NCBI GenBank assembly: GCA_002707155.1
Contig: PAME01000017.1
Span: 1-52,251, forward strand
Reading direction: 5' to 3'
DNA: 52,251 nucleotides
From: Crocinitomicaceae bacterium
Lineage (GTDB): Bacteria; Bacteroidota; Bacteroidia; Flavobacteriales_G; Salibacteraceae
Below are positions 27,139-37,552 of the stretch, piece after piece. A program made the position numbers and the translations under genes. The notes under the pieces were generated by a model. It saw only the letters and a list, made by a program, of their open reading frames with translations. It was not told the DNA's origin and searched no databases. Positions within the stretch are counted from its first letter, which is position 1, and each line of letters opens with the position of its first letter.

Positions 27139-28371
27139 TTACTCATAGCGCAAAGCCTCAATAGGATCGAGCTTAGAGGCTTTTACCGATGGATAGTAGC
27201 CTGAAATTACTCCAACCACGAAACACAAGCTGAAACCTGAAAAAATCCATAACCACGGAATTATAAAAGCTCCACCAGTTAGCAGAGAAGTTACGTTTCC
27301 GATAATTATTCCAAAAATAATTCCAGCAACTCCACCCATTTGGCAAATAAGAACCGCCTCAGTTAAAAATTGAGTTTTGATTATTGATGGAGAAGCACCA
27401 AGGGACTTTCGAACCCCTATTTCATGCGTTCTTTCAGTTACAGAAACCAACATAATATTCATCAATCCTATTGCAGCTCCTAATAAGGTAATAATTCCAA
27501 TTATACCTGCGGCAATGGTAACAGTGCGGATATTCTCAATAAGCTTAGTTGCCAAACTATCGCTTCTTCTAATTTCAAAATCATCAGATTTTGATAAAGG
27601 TATTTTTCTCACTTGTCTGAATCTACCGGTTGCTTCGTCAATAGTTGGTATAAGTTGTTCGGGTCTTTCGGTCATAACATTTAGGGTATAGGTTTCGTCT
27701 GGTTTTCCGAAATATTGCCTAGCAACCCCAAGCGGAAGCATTACTAAGCGATCTCCTCCCATACCTGAACTACTACCTTTTTCTTTTAAAACCCCAACAA
27801 CTGTGTAACGAACCCCATCGATAGAAATGTTATTGCCAATTGCATCTACGTTTTTGAATAAAGTATTATTCACTTCACTGCCTATTAAAGCAACCCTGCG
27901 ATTGTTTTCAAAATCAGTATTACTCATACTTCTTCCTTTCTCAACAGAGTATCCAGCAGTTTTTAGGTAATTAAAGTCAACGCCCATAACGGTAACATTT
28001 TGGTTGGTTTTCTCACTTCTATATTTTACCGTCGAATTAAATGATGCGCGCAAGAATACCGAGACTTTCGCATTGGAATTAAACTCATCTTTAAATTTTT
28101 GAGCCTCGAAATAAGTTATGCGTTTTTTTTCATTTTCTTCATTTTTAACTTTTGCTCTTGATCGATATTGTTGAATAACGAAAGTGTTGGCTCCCATATT
28201 CGTAAATTCAGATTGTATCGATGCCTTAATCGAATCAATTGCTGTCAAAATCCCTATGAGCGCTGTAATTCCTATTGCAATAATCATTGCCGTTAAAACA
28301 GTTCTTAACGTTTGACTTCTAATGGCATTTAATGCCACATAAATATTCTCTTTAAGTACTTGCTTTCTCAA
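27139..28371 (-). CDS. ABC transporter permease, MacB/FtsX type
   Basis: The 410-residue protein has an N-terminal TM segment at about 22-43 ([20 protein letters not shown]), a periplasmic MacB-type domain (about 50-270, with [13 protein letters not shown] and [14 protein letters not shown]), and three C-terminal TM segments in an FtsX domain. It shows the diagnostic [16 protein letters not shown] and ends [20 protein letters not shown]. Such permeases work with a LolD/MacB ATPase in mechanotransmission or lipoprotein and small-molecule export. No ATPase gene is adjacent. The start is a TTG at 28371, because no early ATG exists and the frame upstream is short. Confidence 0.93.
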   Translation of the reverse strand: MRKQVLKENIYVALNAIRSQTLRTVLTAMIIAIGITALIGILTAIDSIKASIQSEFTNMGANTFVIQQYRSRAKVKNEENEKKRITYFEAQKFKDEFNSNAKVSVFLRASFNSTVKYRSEKTNQNVTVMGVDFNYLKTAGYSVEKGRSMSNTDFENNRRVALIGSEVNNTLFKNVDAIGNNISIDGVRYTVVGVLKEKGSSSGMGGDRLVMLPLGVARQYFGKPDETYTLNVMTERPEQLIPTIDEATGRFRQVRKIPLSKSDDFEIRRSDSLATKLIENIRTVTIAAGIIGIITLLGAAIGLMNIMLVSVTERTHEIGVRKSLGASPSIIKTQFLTEAVLICQMGGVAGIIFGIIIGNVTSLLTGGAFIIPWLWIFSGFSLCFVVGVISGYYPSVKASKLDPIEALRYE

Positions 28372-28454
28372 TTTACAAACTCAAAATGATATGTTTAATT
28401 TTTTACCTTCGCAGAATTGAAAAGTAGCTAAAGTAAAATTAGAAATTCAAAGTT

Positions 28455-30716
28455 ATGATATTCGATTTAGACATGATTAAAAAGGTGTACCAGCGGTACC
28501 CTGAAAGGATAAAAGCAGCAAGAGCGATTTGCAATAAGCCGCTTACGCTTTCTGAGAAAATATTGTATACCCATCTTTGGGATGGAAATGCTGCAACTGA
28601 ATTTCAAAGAGGTAAAAATTATGTAAATTTTGCTCCTGATAGAGTTGCAATGCAAGATGCAACAGCTCAAATGGCTTTATTGCAGTTTATGCAAGCAGGT
28701 AAAGATTCGGCAGCAGTTCCATCTACGGTTCATGCTGACCATTTAATTCAAGCAAGAATAGGTGCAGATAAAGATCTTCAGGATTCATTAAATAAAAACA
28801 ACGAAGTTTTTAATTTTCTATCTTCAGTTTCCAACAAGTATGGAATTGGCTTTTGGAAGCCGGGCGCAGGAATTATTCATCAAGTTGTACTTGAAAATTA
28901 TGCATTTCCAGGTGGAATGATGATAGGGACCGATAGTCATACTGTAAATGCAGGAGGACTTGGCATGGTTGCAATTGGAGTTGGTGGTGCTGATGCTGTA
29001 GATGTTATGGCTGGGATGCCTTGGGAACTCAAGTTTCCAAAACTTATTGGTATAAAATTGACAGGTACATTAAATGTCTGGACTTCTGCTAAGGACGTTA
29101 TTTTGAAAGTTGCAGGAATCTTGACGGTTAAAGGCGGAACTGGCTGTATCGTTGAATATTTTGGAGAGGGAGCAAAGTCAATTTCTTGCACAGGAAAAGG
29201 AACCATTTGTAACATGGGTGCGGAAATAGGAGCAACCACTTCAACATTTTGTTATGACGATTCAATGCGCAGATATTTGAGTGCTACGGGAAGAGCAGAT
29301 GTTGTTTCTTTAGCAGATGAAGTTGCAGAGCATCTAACTGGTGATGATGAAGTTTATGCAAATCCAGAGCAGTACTTTGATCAAGTAATTGAGATAAATC
29401 TTTCAGAATTGGAGCCACATGTCAACGGACCTTTTACTCCAGATTTAGCAACACCAGTTTCAAAAATGGCTGCTGCAGCAGCAAAAAGTGATTGGCCTAC
29501 AAAAGTTGAATGGGGGTTAATTGGTTCTTGTACAAACTCTTCTTACGAAGATTTATCAAGAGCAGCTTCTATTGCAAAGCAAGCTGTTGAAAAGGGGTTA
29601 AAAACAAAGGCAGATTTTGGAATTAATCCGGGTTCAGAGCAAGTAAGGTTTACCGTTGAACGAGATGGAATCTTAGATGCATTTAAACAATTGGATGCCA
29701 CTATTTTTACGAATGCTTGTGGTCCTTGTATTGGTCAATGGGCTAGAGCCGGTGCCGAAAAACAAGAAAAAAATACGATTGTACATTCTTTCAATAGAAA
29801 CTTTTCTAAACGTGCTGATGGAAACCCAAATACCCATGCCTTTGTAACTTCCCCAGAAATGGTAGCCGCAATTGCAATTTCAGGAAATATAGGGTTCAAT
29901 CCAATTACAGATACGTTAATAAACGAATCGGGTGAAGAAGTAAAACTAGACCCTCCAACAGGTTGGGAATTGCCAGAAAAAGGATTTGATGTAGAGGATA
30001 ATGGTTATCAAGCACCTGCTTCTAATGGAAGTTCAGTTGAGGTGGTGGTTAAAGAAGATTCAGAAAGACTGCAGTTGTTAACTCCTTTTGCGGAATGGAA
30101 TGGTGACAATTTGATTGGAGCCAAACTGCTTATAAAAGCAGAGGGGAAATGTACTACGGATCACATATCTATGGCTGGGCCATGGTTGAGGTTTAGAGGG
30201 CATTTAGATAATATATCGAACAACTGTCTCATTGGTGCTGTAAATGCATTTGGAGGTGAAACCAATTCGGTTACTAACCAATTAACGGGTGAAAAAGGCG
30301 AAGTGCCAGCTACTGCCAGAGCGTATAAAGCTGCGGGAGTACCTACAATTGTTGTTGGTGACCACAATTATGGAGAAGGTTCTTCAAGAGAGCACGCTGC
30401 AATGGAACCAAGACACCTTGGGGTAAAGGTTGTTTTGGTGAAGTCTTTTGCTAGAATCCATGAAACAAACTTGAAGAAACAAGGAATGTTAGGCTTGACC
30501 TTTGACAATGAGTCAGACTACGACAAAATCCAAGAGGCAGATACTTTCAACTTTATAGATTTAAAAGATTTTGCGCCAGAAAAGCAATTGACAATTGAAG
30601 TTGTGCATGCTGATGGAAGTAGCGATACAATCAAGGCAAATCATACGTATAACGCTCAGCAAATTGATTGGTATCGTGCTGGTTCAGCGTTAAACCTTAT
30701 TAGTAGAGAATCTTAA
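28455..30716 (+). CDS. acn: Aconitate hydratase
   Basis: This 753-residue iron-sulfur enzyme isomerises citrate to isocitrate in the TCA cycle. The 4Fe-4S ligands are Cys359 ([13 protein letters not shown]) and Cys422/Cys425 ([11 protein letters not shown]). Other conserved parts are [31 protein letters not shown] and the C-terminal swivel segment [20 protein letters not shown]. The length and sequence resemble the mitochondrial-type aconitase of Bacteroidota and eukaryotes rather than the longer AcnA. It diverges from the permease gene and ends at a very strong terminator. A TACCTTCG sequence at 28404 could be a degenerate -7 box. Confidence 0.97.
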   Translation: MIFDLDMIKKVYQRYPERIKAARAICNKPLTLSEKILYTHLWDGNAATEFQRGKNYVNFAPDRVAMQDATAQMALLQFMQAGKDSAAVPSTVHADHLIQARIGADKDLQDSLNKNNEVFNFLSSVSNKYGIGFWKPGAGIIHQVVLENYAFPGGMMIGTDSHTVNAGGLGMVAIGVGGADAVDVMAGMPWELKFPKLIGIKLTGTLNVWTSAKDVILKVAGILTVKGGTGCIVEYFGEGAKSISCTGKGTICNMGAEIGATTSTFCYDDSMRRYLSATGRADVVSLADEVAEHLTGDDEVYANPEQYFDQVIEINLSELEPHVNGPFTPDLATPVSKMAAAAAKSDWPTKVEWGLIGSCTNSSYEDLSRAASIAKQAVEKGLKTKADFGINPGSEQVRFTVERDGILDAFKQLDATIFTNACGPCIGQWARAGAEKQEKNTIVHSFNRNFSKRADGNPNTHAFVTSPEMVAAIAISGNIGFNPITDTLINESGEEVKLDPPTGWELPEKGFDVEDNGYQAPASNGSSVEVVVKEDSERLQLLTPFAEWNGDNLIGAKLLIKAEGKCTTDHISMAGPWLRFRGHLDNISNNCLIGAVNAFGGETNSVTNQLTGEKGEVPATARAYKAAGVPTIVVGDHNYGEGSSREHAAMEPRHLGVKVVLVKSFARIHETNLKKQGMLGLTFDNESDYDKIQEADTFNFIDLKDFAPEKQLTIEVVHADGSSDTIKANHTYNAQQIDWYRAGSALNLISRES

Positions 30717-30734
30717 TTTTAATTTTAAACAGCT

Positions 30735-30765
30735 AAAAAAGGTTCTTTCGAGAACCTTTTTTTTT
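30735..30765 (+). terminator. Rho-independent terminator of the aconitase gene
   Basis: A 12-base stem, AAAAAAGGTTCT (30735-30746) with AGAACCTTTTTT (30751-30762), carries a stable TTCG tetraloop and continues into T residues. Confidence 0.95.
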
Positions 30766-30803
30766 GACTATTTGTTTAAGAAAACAATAGCAAGTTATAT
30801 CAG

Positions 30804-30811
30804 TATATTTG
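30804..30811 (+). promoter_or_regulatory. -7 box TATATTTG close to the start at 30820
   Basis: A perfect TAnnTTTG match eight bases before the ATG at 30820. The transcript would have only a few leader bases. It argues against the longer TTG-started frame from 30772. Confidence 0.6.
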
Positions 30812-30819
30812 TCAAACTA

Positions 30820-31578
30820 ATGCTTTGTAGGAATAGAAATATCTTCATTTTACTTCTTGTTCTAGTGGTTTTTGCCACTAGCGTGCAAGGACAAGATAGT
30901 AGTTCCACCAATTTTGGTAAAAATATTTATCGTAAAAGCTGGTCTTTAGGATTTAAGGTGCATACTAGTGGAATCGGAGGCGAGTTTAGGCAGGAAAAAT
31001 TTGTTACCGCAACTCAAAAGAACTTTTGGAATATAGACGTTTCAAACATTAAACATATAAAGGAACAAAAAAGCTTTAACCAAGGCCAGGAAGAATCTAA
31101 CATTGTTTATGGAAAACTGAATAGCTTTTATCAAATCAGAGCGGGAGTTGGTCAGCAAAAGGTTCAGTTCAAGAAATTGGTTATTAGAGGTGTGCAAATC
31201 AGTAGTATAGTAAATGTTGCTCTAACTGCGGGTTGGCTAAAACCAGTTTTTGTTGAAGTTCAAGTAGGCGATTTAAATGAAAATCCAACACCTAGTTTGG
31301 AGCAGTATGATCCTTATGCACATTCTTACGAACGAATTTCAGCAAGAGGACCTTGGTTAGCAGGAGTTGGGAGTAGTAAATTGGTTCCTGGAGCATCGGC
31401 TAAATTTGCTTTGAATTTTGAGTTTTCACCAGAGGAGGATGAAATTAAAGCGTTAGAAGCCGGAGTAATTTTAGATGGTTTTATTGACCCAATTCCACTT
31501 ATGGCTTTTAACCGCCAATACAACGTATTTTTTAATGTGTATGTCAGTTTTCTATTTGGCAGAAAAACCTATTTGTAA
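30820..31578 (+). CDS. Exported protein of unknown function, likely beta-barrel
   Basis: The 252-residue protein starts at the ATG at 30820 with the signal peptide MLCRNRNIFILLLVLVVFAT followed by SVQGQ. The mature part is beta-rich: YRKSWSLGFKVHTSGIGGEF, FWNIDVSNIKHIKE, VYGKLNSFYQIRAGVGQQ, EALEAGVILDG-like segment KALEAGVILDGFIDPIPLMA, and the ending FNVYVSFLFGRKTYL, an outer-membrane-like final strand. I recall unannotated Bacteroidota proteins with the same K-H-x-K-E and GVILDGF segments but know no function. The stop is three bases before the lipA ATG, so the two are cotranscribed; a link to lipoylation is not evident. Confidence 0.85.
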   Translation: MLCRNRNIFILLLVLVVFATSVQGQDSSSTNFGKNIYRKSWSLGFKVHTSGIGGEFRQEKFVTATQKNFWNIDVSNIKHIKEQKSFNQGQEESNIVYGKLNSFYQIRAGVGQQKVQFKKLVIRGVQISSIVNVALTAGWLKPVFVEVQVGDLNENPTPSLEQYDPYAHSYERISARGPWLAGVGSSKLVPGASAKFALNFEFSPEEDEIKALEAGVILDGFIDPIPLMAFNRQYNVFFNVYVSFLFGRKTYL

Positions 31579-31581
31579 TAA

Positions 31582-32448
31582 ATGAGTGAACTTTTAGAAG
31601 CTAAGAAAAAAATTAGCAAGCCGAAATGGTTGCGTGTAAAACTGCCTACCGGAGAGAACTATAAGCAGGTTCGCGAAATAGTCTCAGAACATAAGTTGCA
31701 TACTATATGTGAGAGTGGGAATTGTCCAAATATGGGGGAATGTTGGGGAGCTGGTACAGCTACCTTTATGATCTTAGGTAATATTTGTACGCGTTCATGT
31801 GGCTTTTGTAACGTTCTTACCGGTAAACCGTTAGAAGCAGATCCTTTTGAGCCACTGCGGGTAGCAAAGTCCGTTAAATTAATGAAGGTTAAGCATTGCG
31901 TTATTACCTCGGTGGATAGAGACGATTTAAAAGATGGTGGTTCTGAAATTTGGGCGCAGACGGTAAATAAAGTTCGAGAATTGAGTCCAACAACTACATT
32001 AGAAACGCTCATACCTGACTTTGCAGGAAATTGGGAAAACCTTCAACGCCTTATTGATTTAGCTCCTGAAATTGTCTCGCACAATTTAGAAACAGTGCGC
32101 AGGCTAACTAAAGAGGTTCGTATTCAAGCTAAGTACGATAGGAGTTTGGAAGTGCTTTACCGTTTGAAGAAAGGCGGAATGCGTACAAAAAGTGGAGTAA
32201 TGCTCGGTTTAGGTGAAACGGATAAAGAAATTATTGAGACAATGGAGGACCTTAGGTCTGTAAATGTTGATGTATTAACCCTTGGTCAGTACCTCCAGCC
32301 TACCAAAAAACATTTACCTGTGCAAGAGTTTGTAAAGCCAGAGCGTTTTCAGAAATACAAAGAAATTGGATTGGAGATGGGGTATAGATTTGTCGAGAGT
32401 GGTCCTTTGGTTCGTTCTTCTTATCACGCCGAAAAACATTTATTCTAA
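31582..32448 (+). CDS. lipA: Lipoyl synthase
   Basis: This 288-residue radical-SAM enzyme inserts two sulfur atoms into octanoyl-protein to form lipoyl groups on pyruvate and oxoglutarate dehydrogenase and glycine cleavage proteins. Both iron-sulfur sites are visible: the auxiliary cluster Cys43, Cys48 and Cys54 ([14 protein letters not shown]) and the radical-SAM Cys69, Cys73 and Cys76 ([10 protein letters not shown]). Further family markers are [32 protein letters not shown] and the C-terminal VRSSYHAE. The length is normal. It follows the unknown exported-protein gene with a three-base gap. No lipB is present nearby. Confidence 0.98.
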   Translation: MSELLEAKKKISKPKWLRVKLPTGENYKQVREIVSEHKLHTICESGNCPNMGECWGAGTATFMILGNICTRSCGFCNVLTGKPLEADPFEPLRVAKSVKLMKVKHCVITSVDRDDLKDGGSEIWAQTVNKVRELSPTTTLETLIPDFAGNWENLQRLIDLAPEIVSHNLETVRRLTKEVRIQAKYDRSLEVLYRLKKGGMRTKSGVMLGLGETDKEIIETMEDLRSVNVDVLTLGQYLQPTKKHLPVQEFVKPERFQKYKEIGLEMGYRFVESGPLVRSSYHAEKHLF

Positions 32449-32572
32449 TCATTTGTTTATAAAAAGTAACCGTTTATTTCAATGCCCTATCCATTAAAAT
32501 ATTTGATGGATTTAGTATAAGAAAATGAATTAAATTGCACTCGATTTTGTTGAATACAAAAATTTTTAGAAT

Positions 32573-35500
32573 ATGAAGATTAAAATACTTTCTGTTGCCG
32601 TCTTGACTGGGCTTACTGTGCTCATTTATAGTGGTATAAAAAATAATCAAGAAGAAGTTTCAAAAGTGTCTTATGAGGCAAGAGAAACTGAAACTAACAA
32701 TGCTTCTGCTAAAGGTGCTGCAGAATACTGGAGTTCTATAAGAGGTTCTGTTGAAAATGGGACAATAAATGATGAGGACTACAACAAAGTATTGCAACAA
32801 GTTCAAAATAGACGTTCAAGTAGGGCGGATGGTATTGGTTTAGAATTTGAACCGATTGGTCCAACTAATATCGGAGGAAGAACAAGAGGTTTGGTGATTG
32901 ATATTAACGATCCAAACATTATTTATGCAGCAAGTGTTACTGGTGGTTTTTTTAGAAGCCTTAATGGTGGAAACACTTGGACGACAAGTTTTGGTAAAGA
33001 AAAAATACTTACAACTAGCTGGTTGACTCAAGCTTCTGATGGTACTTTATACCTTGCAACTGGAGCGTCTTCTTTCGAGTTAGCTGGAAGTTCAGAAAAT
33101 GGTAACTCCACTCCTAAAGAGCCAGGAAAAGGAATCATGAAGTCAATGAATCAGGGCTTAACATGGACGTTTTTAAAAAGTACTGAAGTGGTGGATACCG
33201 ATCAACGTTTTAGAACAATTAATGAAATAAAAATTAGTCCTATAGATCCTGATATTATTGCTGTTGCAACCTCAAGAGGTTTGCAAATGTCATTTGATGC
33301 TGGGGTTACTTGGGTAGATGATTTAATTTGTAACACAGGTTCAGCCAATCCTTTTACCGGAGACATTAATTCTTTAGAATTTAGCTTGGATGGAAAGAAG
33401 CTTTGGGTTGGTTCTGATGATGGTCGATTCTTTTACTTGAATAACGTTTCAGCAACTAATTCTTGTGGTTTTGTTCAGGCATTGACTGATGACGGTTGGG
33501 TAGCTGGTTCAAGACGAATGAAGTTGAGTGCTTCTGTTATTGATCCCTTGAAAGTGTACGTTGCTTTAACAGACGCAGGAGATGTATTGATCGATATAGT
33601 TGAGTCGGTTGATGGTGGAAAAACATTTAATAGTATCAACCCTAATGTTCCTTACAGTAATCCAAATTTTGACCTTTTCGGAAGTGGGCAAGCGTGGTAT
33701 GATTTATTGTTCAAGGTGGTTCCTCATCCTTCAGACGCTACAAGAGAAAATATGTGGATTGGTGGAGTTGACTTGTGGAGATACGATGGTAACTGGACGC
33801 AAGCTGCTGTTGGAGGAAGAGCAAATGGTGGACACAACCCGTTTTTCGTGCATGTGGATCATCACATTATGGCTTACAACAAAAGCAACCCTAGTGAACT
33901 TTATTTTGGTAATGATGGAGGAGTATTTAAATCCTTAGATGGGGGTTATGAGTTTTTTGACGTCAATAAAGGTTATATGACGTCTCAGTTCTATAGTATA
34001 GATATCGGGAATTTCGACTACGTTATTGGCGGTACTCAAGATAATGGCTGTATTATAGTATCTCCTTTGCGCCCTGGTGATAGTGATTTTGGTGCAGTAG
34101 TTTTCAATGAAAACATTACGAATGGGGATGGATTCGATTGTGTAGTTTCAAATATTGCCAATGTTAAATATACGTCTGCTCAATACAATAATGTGGGTAG
34201 AGGGTTAATTGTAGATGTTAAAGGTGGAGCAGCTTGTGGTCAGTACTGCGATGATCAAGGACATTTCTACACAAAGTTGGCATTGTGGGAGACAAAAAAC
34301 GATCCAACGAGTAAGTTTTTCATAGATTTTGAAGTGGATACTGTAGCAGATGCAATAGATTTAGGTACAGGAATACGTAAAACATTTAGTGGTAAAATCG
34401 AACCGGTGCAGAGTGCTGCAGAAGTTATCATTTCTTCTATTGAAATTGGCACAATTGACGATAGACTTGTTTATGATGGTCAAGGTGGATTCTCAGGTGC
34501 GGGTAAAGGAACTTTTGATGAAACCACAATGGAGTTTTCAGTTACCTTCGATACTCCACCTCAGTTAAATGCAAAAGTGAATGCTTATTATACTTCCAAC
34601 TACAAGGCGGGTTCAGTGTTGAACATTGAAAGTCAGACGGAAAGATTGCCTATACAGCATATATTAAGTACGAGTTTGGAGCCGGGTGATGTCGAAAAAA
34701 TCCAAGATCCAGTGCAAAGCATAATAGCTATGTCAACTTCAAGAGAATGCTTGTCGGGTCAGTCGCATGCCTCACGAAATTGCTCTGGTCGAGCATCAGG
34801 TATTCTGTTAGGAAGAAATGCGATTAACACAACAGAAGAATTGAATTGGCTTTATGTGCCAGGAGGAAGTGGCTACAGAATGGTGTTTTCTGATAATGGT
34901 GACAAATTGTTTGCATCTATTGGGGGATCAATTGATCGTCTCAATGGTTTAAATGATGTCTACACTCAGGCAGATGCTGAGAATGTTACTAGAACTAGAA
35001 TTTCTGGTTTTACTGGAATTGTAACAGGAATAAGTATTCATCCAAATGACCCTGAAACGCTCATTGTTACAACAGGAAATTACGGTGTTACAGCTTCTCA
35101 CGTTTATATCGTGACTGGAGCTATGGGAGCTAACCCAATCGTAAAAGATGTTGGAGGCGATTTACCTTCATTCCCCGTATACGATGCAATATTTGACGTA
35201 ACGAATCCAGATCGAGTTATCTTAGGAACGGATATGGGAGTTTGGGCAACAGAAGATATTTGGGCGTCTAGTGTTACATATACGGAAGAAAACGAAACTA
35301 TTGGAAACTTCCCTGTTATTGATGTTGATCAGCAGACGCTGCCGCATGGTGAGGCTACCAACAGAGAGATTATCTATTTAGGAACACACGGAAGAGGTAT
35401 TTGGAAATCAGGATCAGTAGTAACTGGAATTACTCCTGATTTAACTACTGCTAAAGTTTGGGAGTCTCAAATTAAATTGTTTCCAAACCCTGCAAAATCT

Positions 35501-35713
35501 AATATTCAAGTAGAATATACGGTTGTAAATCCTGATGAGGTTTCTATGAAAATATACTCAATTGCTGGAAATGTGATGAAAGTTATCACTCCTTCGGCGT
35601 TAGAAGGGGAGAACAGCATAAATGTGCCAGTGAACGATTTACCTTCAGGGTCGTACTTTATAAACTTAATTGACGGTAACTCTCAGAAAGTTGCTAAGTT
35701 CATTAAAATGTAA
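32573..35713 (+). CDS. Large T9SS type A cargo protein with sortilin/BNR-like repeats
   Basis: The protein has 1,046 residues. The N-terminus (MKIKILSVAVLTGLTVLIYS) is a signal peptide. Several Asp-box or BNR-type repeats occur: FFRSLNGGNTWTTSF, IMKSMNQGLTWTFL, LQMSFDAGVTWVDD and VESVDGGKTFNSI, as in the sortilin VPS10 beta-propeller. A middle section with several Cys residues (GGAACGQYCDD, CLSGQSHASRNCSG) and another propeller-like part follow. The last 80 residues (KLFPNPAKSNIQVEY, MKIYSIAGNVMKVITP, LPSGSYFINLIDG, KVAKFIKM) form a classical T9SS type A sorting domain. It should be secreted or surface-attached through T9SS. Binding or enzymatic function is unknown. It is a single transcript ending in a strong terminator. 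Confidence 0.93.
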   Translation: MKIKILSVAVLTGLTVLIYSGIKNNQEEVSKVSYEARETETNNASAKGAAEYWSSIRGSVENGTINDEDYNKVLQQVQNRRSSRADGIGLEFEPIGPTNIGGRTRGLVIDINDPNIIYAASVTGGFFRSLNGGNTWTTSFGKEKILTTSWLTQASDGTLYLATGASSFELAGSSENGNSTPKEPGKGIMKSMNQGLTWTFLKSTEVVDTDQRFRTINEIKISPIDPDIIAVATSRGLQMSFDAGVTWVDDLICNTGSANPFTGDINSLEFSLDGKKLWVGSDDGRFFYLNNVSATNSCGFVQALTDDGWVAGSRRMKLSASVIDPLKVYVALTDAGDVLIDIVESVDGGKTFNSINPNVPYSNPNFDLFGSGQAWYDLLFKVVPHPSDATRENMWIGGVDLWRYDGNWTQAAVGGRANGGHNPFFVHVDHHIMAYNKSNPSELYFGNDGGVFKSLDGGYEFFDVNKGYMTSQFYSIDIGNFDYVIGGTQDNGCIIVSPLRPGDSDFGAVVFNENITNGDGFDCVVSNIANVKYTSAQYNNVGRGLIVDVKGGAACGQYCDDQGHFYTKLALWETKNDPTSKFFIDFEVDTVADAIDLGTGIRKTFSGKIEPVQSAAEVIISSIEIGTIDDRLVYDGQGGFSGAGKGTFDETTMEFSVTFDTPPQLNAKVNAYYTSNYKAGSVLNIESQTERLPIQHILSTSLEPGDVEKIQDPVQSIIAMSTSRECLSGQSHASRNCSGRASGILLGRNAINTTEELNWLYVPGGSGYRMVFSDNGDKLFASIGGSIDRLNGLNDVYTQADAENVTRTRISGFTGIVTGISIHPNDPETLIVTTGNYGVTASHVYIVTGAMGANPIVKDVGGDLPSFPVYDAIFDVTNPDRVILGTDMGVWATEDIWASSVTYTEENETIGNFPVIDVDQQTLPHGEATNREIIYLGTHGRGIWKSGSVVTGITPDLTTAKVWESQIKLFPNPAKSNIQVEYTVVNPDEVSMKIYSIAGNVMKVITPSALEGENSINVPVNDLPSGSYFINLIDGNSQKVAKFIKM

Positions 35714-35732
35714 GGTTCATATAAATACATAT

Positions 35733-35762
35733 AAAAAAGCCCTCCTTGAGAGGGCTTTTTTT
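35733..35762 (+). terminator. Rho-independent terminator of the T9SS cargo gene
   Basis: AAAAAAGCCCTC (35733-35744) pairs with GAGGGCTTTTTT (35750-35761) around a CTTGA loop, and the downstream arm ends in T residues. Confidence 0.93.
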
Positions 35763-35784
35763 ATGCTCATTTTTTTAATCGCGC

Positions 35785-35792
35785 TATATTTG
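35785..35792 (+). promoter_or_regulatory. -7 box TATATTTG of the GAPDH gene
   Basis: A perfect TAnnTTTG match 15 bases before the ATG at 35808, giving a short leader. Confidence 0.55.
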
Positions 35793-35807
35793 ATTTAAAC
35801 GAAGGAT

Positions 35808-36803
35808 ATGCGAATAGCTATTAATGGATTTGGAAGAATTGGACGAAATTTTCTGCGAGAATTTGTTCGAAGAGAAAATGAAATGCAAGGGGTTCAGGTA
35901 GTTGCTATTAACGACCTGGCTAATACCCAAACATTAGCTCACCTGCTGAAGTACGATTCGATACATGGTATTTTTAAAGGAGAAATTTCCGCAACAGATA
36001 ATTCGATAGCAGTTAATGGAAAGACCATTCGAACTTTTTCTGAGTCGGATCCAGCTCTGTTGGCTTGGGAGGAACAAGATATTGATATCGTAATTGAATC
36101 CACCGGATTTTTCAGAACGAGGGATTTAGCTTCTAAGCATTTAGCAGCAGGAGCCAAAAAGGTAATTCTTTCTGCCCCTTCCTCAGATGCATCTATAAAA
36201 ACAGTTGTTCTCGGTGTGAATAATGATGTTCTATCCAAAGAGGATGACATAATTTCGAATGCTTCTTGCACAACCAACAATGCCGCGCCTATGATTCAAA
36301 TTGTAGATGAATTGTGTCAAATTCAAACGGCCTACATAACCACAGTTCATTCCTATACTACAGATCAGAAATTGCACGATGCACCGCACAAAGACCTTAG
36401 AAGAGCACGTTCTGCTCCAAATTCAATAGTTCCTACTACCACAGGTGCGGCTAAAGCTATTACTAGAATATTTCCTCATCTAGATGGTAAAATTGGTGGT
36501 TGCGGAATTCGAGTTCCAGTTCCAAATGGGTCTATGACAGATATTACTTGTGTGGTGAAAAACCCTAAAAGTGTAGAGCTGATAAATGAAAAATTCAAAA
36601 CTGTTTCCAAAACCTCGCTTAAAGGAATTTTAGATTATACAGAAGACCCAATAGTATCGGTTGACATTATTGGTAATCCGCATTCTTGTTTGTTTGATGC
36701 TGAACTAACATCAGTTATTGGAAATATGGTGAAAGTTGTTGGTTGGTACGATAACGAAATCGGGTACTCGAATCGATTGTTGGATTTATTGAAAAAAATC
36801 TAA
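35808..36803 (+). CDS. gap: Glyceraldehyde-3-phosphate dehydrogenase, type I
   Basis: This 331-residue enzyme converts glyceraldehyde-3-phosphate to 1,3-bisphosphoglycerate with NAD. The Rossmann start MRIAINGFGRIGRNFLREF and Asp36 (AINDLAN) favour NAD over NADP. The catalytic Cys154 is in SNASCTTNN and His181 in TVHSYTTDQ. Other conserved segments are DAPHKDLRRARSAPNSIVPT and WYDNEIGYSNRLLDL. The residue four places after the catalytic Cys is Asn (SCTTNN) instead of the usual Cys (SCTTNC), a variant known in some bacterial GAPDHs. Its 3' end overlaps the converging lpxH gene by four bases. Bacteroidota often carry two GAPDH genes, and this may be the less common form. Confidence 0.96.
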   Translation: MRIAINGFGRIGRNFLREFVRRENEMQGVQVVAINDLANTQTLAHLLKYDSIHGIFKGEISATDNSIAVNGKTIRTFSESDPALLAWEEQDIDIVIESTGFFRTRDLASKHLAAGAKKVILSAPSSDASIKTVVLGVNNDVLSKEDDIISNASCTTNNAAPMIQIVDELCQIQTAYITTVHSYTTDQKLHDAPHKDLRRARSAPNSIVPTTTGAAKAITRIFPHLDGKIGGCGIRVPVPNGSMTDITCVVKNPKSVELINEKFKTVSKTSLKGILDYTEDPIVSVDIIGNPHSCLFDAELTSVIGNMVKVVGWYDNEIGYSNRLLDLLKKI

Positions 36804-37552
36804 TTCTCGAATTTTTTTAATTCTAGGTTTTTTCCATCAAATACTCCGTAAGTATTGTAATTGATCCACTCGCCAAGATTAAGATACCTGCTGTTTTCCC
36901 CAACCTTTAAATCTAAGGGCAGATGCCGGTGACCAAAAATGAAATAGTCGTAGTGTTTGTTTTCTAGGATCTCCTTGCAATAGATGGCTAGCCACTCATT
37001 CTCTTCTCCTAAAAATTTTTCGTCTGAGCCACTATTTGCCGAACGACTTCTTCCGCTCCAAAAGTTGGCTAAACCAATGCCTAAGTTCGGGTGAATCCAC
37101 CCGAAGAGCCACTGAGAAATAGGGTTAGCAAATACTTTTTTAATGAATTTATAGCCATAGTCTCCAGGTCCATAACCGTCACCATGACCAACTAGAAATT
37201 TCTTTCCTCCAAATTCAAAATCGGTGTTATCGCGATACATTTTAACGCCAAGTTCTTCCTCAAAATAATTGAACACCCACATATCGTGGTTGCCAATAAA
37301 ATAATGGACATTAATTCCACTATCCGCTAACGATGCTATTTTACCCTGAAGTCTCGAAAACCCCTTGGGAATTGCGTGTTTGTATTCAAACCAAAAATCA
37401 AAAACATCACCTACTAAAAAAATGTCAGAAGCATCCTTAGAAATAATATCCAACCATTGAATAACTCTTAACTCCCGTTCTTTACTTTTCTGGGGATTTG
37501 GTGCTCCTAGATGAAAATCAGAGGCGAAATATATTTTCTTATTCAAACTCAT
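36800..37552 (-). CDS. lpxH: UDP-2,3-diacylglucosamine diphosphatase (LpxH-like metallophosphoesterase)
   Basis: The 250-residue protein is a calcineurin-like phosphoesterase that, in the LpxH family, hydrolyses UDP-2,3-diacylglucosamine to lipid X in lipid A synthesis at the inner face of the membrane. The two-metal site is complete: SDFHLG (Asp12, His14), GDVFDFWFEY (Asp49), GNHDMW (Asn88, His89), GHGDG (His123) and FGHRHLP. The FDFWFEY segment is characteristic of LpxH. Its start overlaps the M1 peptidase stop by four bases, so it is the last gene of a minus-strand chain that starts with the acyl-CoA synthetase. Confidence 0.93.
   Translation of the reverse strand: MSLNKKIYFASDFHLGAPNPQKSKERELRVIQWLDIISKDASDIFLVGDVFDFWFEYKHAIPKGFSRLQGKIASLADSGINVHYFIGNHDMWVFNYFEEELGVKMYRDNTDFEFGGKKFLVGHGDGYGPGDYGYKFIKKVFANPISQWLFGWIHPNLGIGLANFWSGRSRSANSGSDEKFLGEENEWLAIYCKEILENKHYDYFIFGHRHLPLDLKVGENSRYLNLGEWINYNTYGVFDGKNLELKKFEN

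Noticed and set aside
30772..30819. TTG-started longer form of the exported protein before lipA
   Set aside because: The perfect -7 box lies inside this extension and the ATG at 30820 gives a complete signal peptide.
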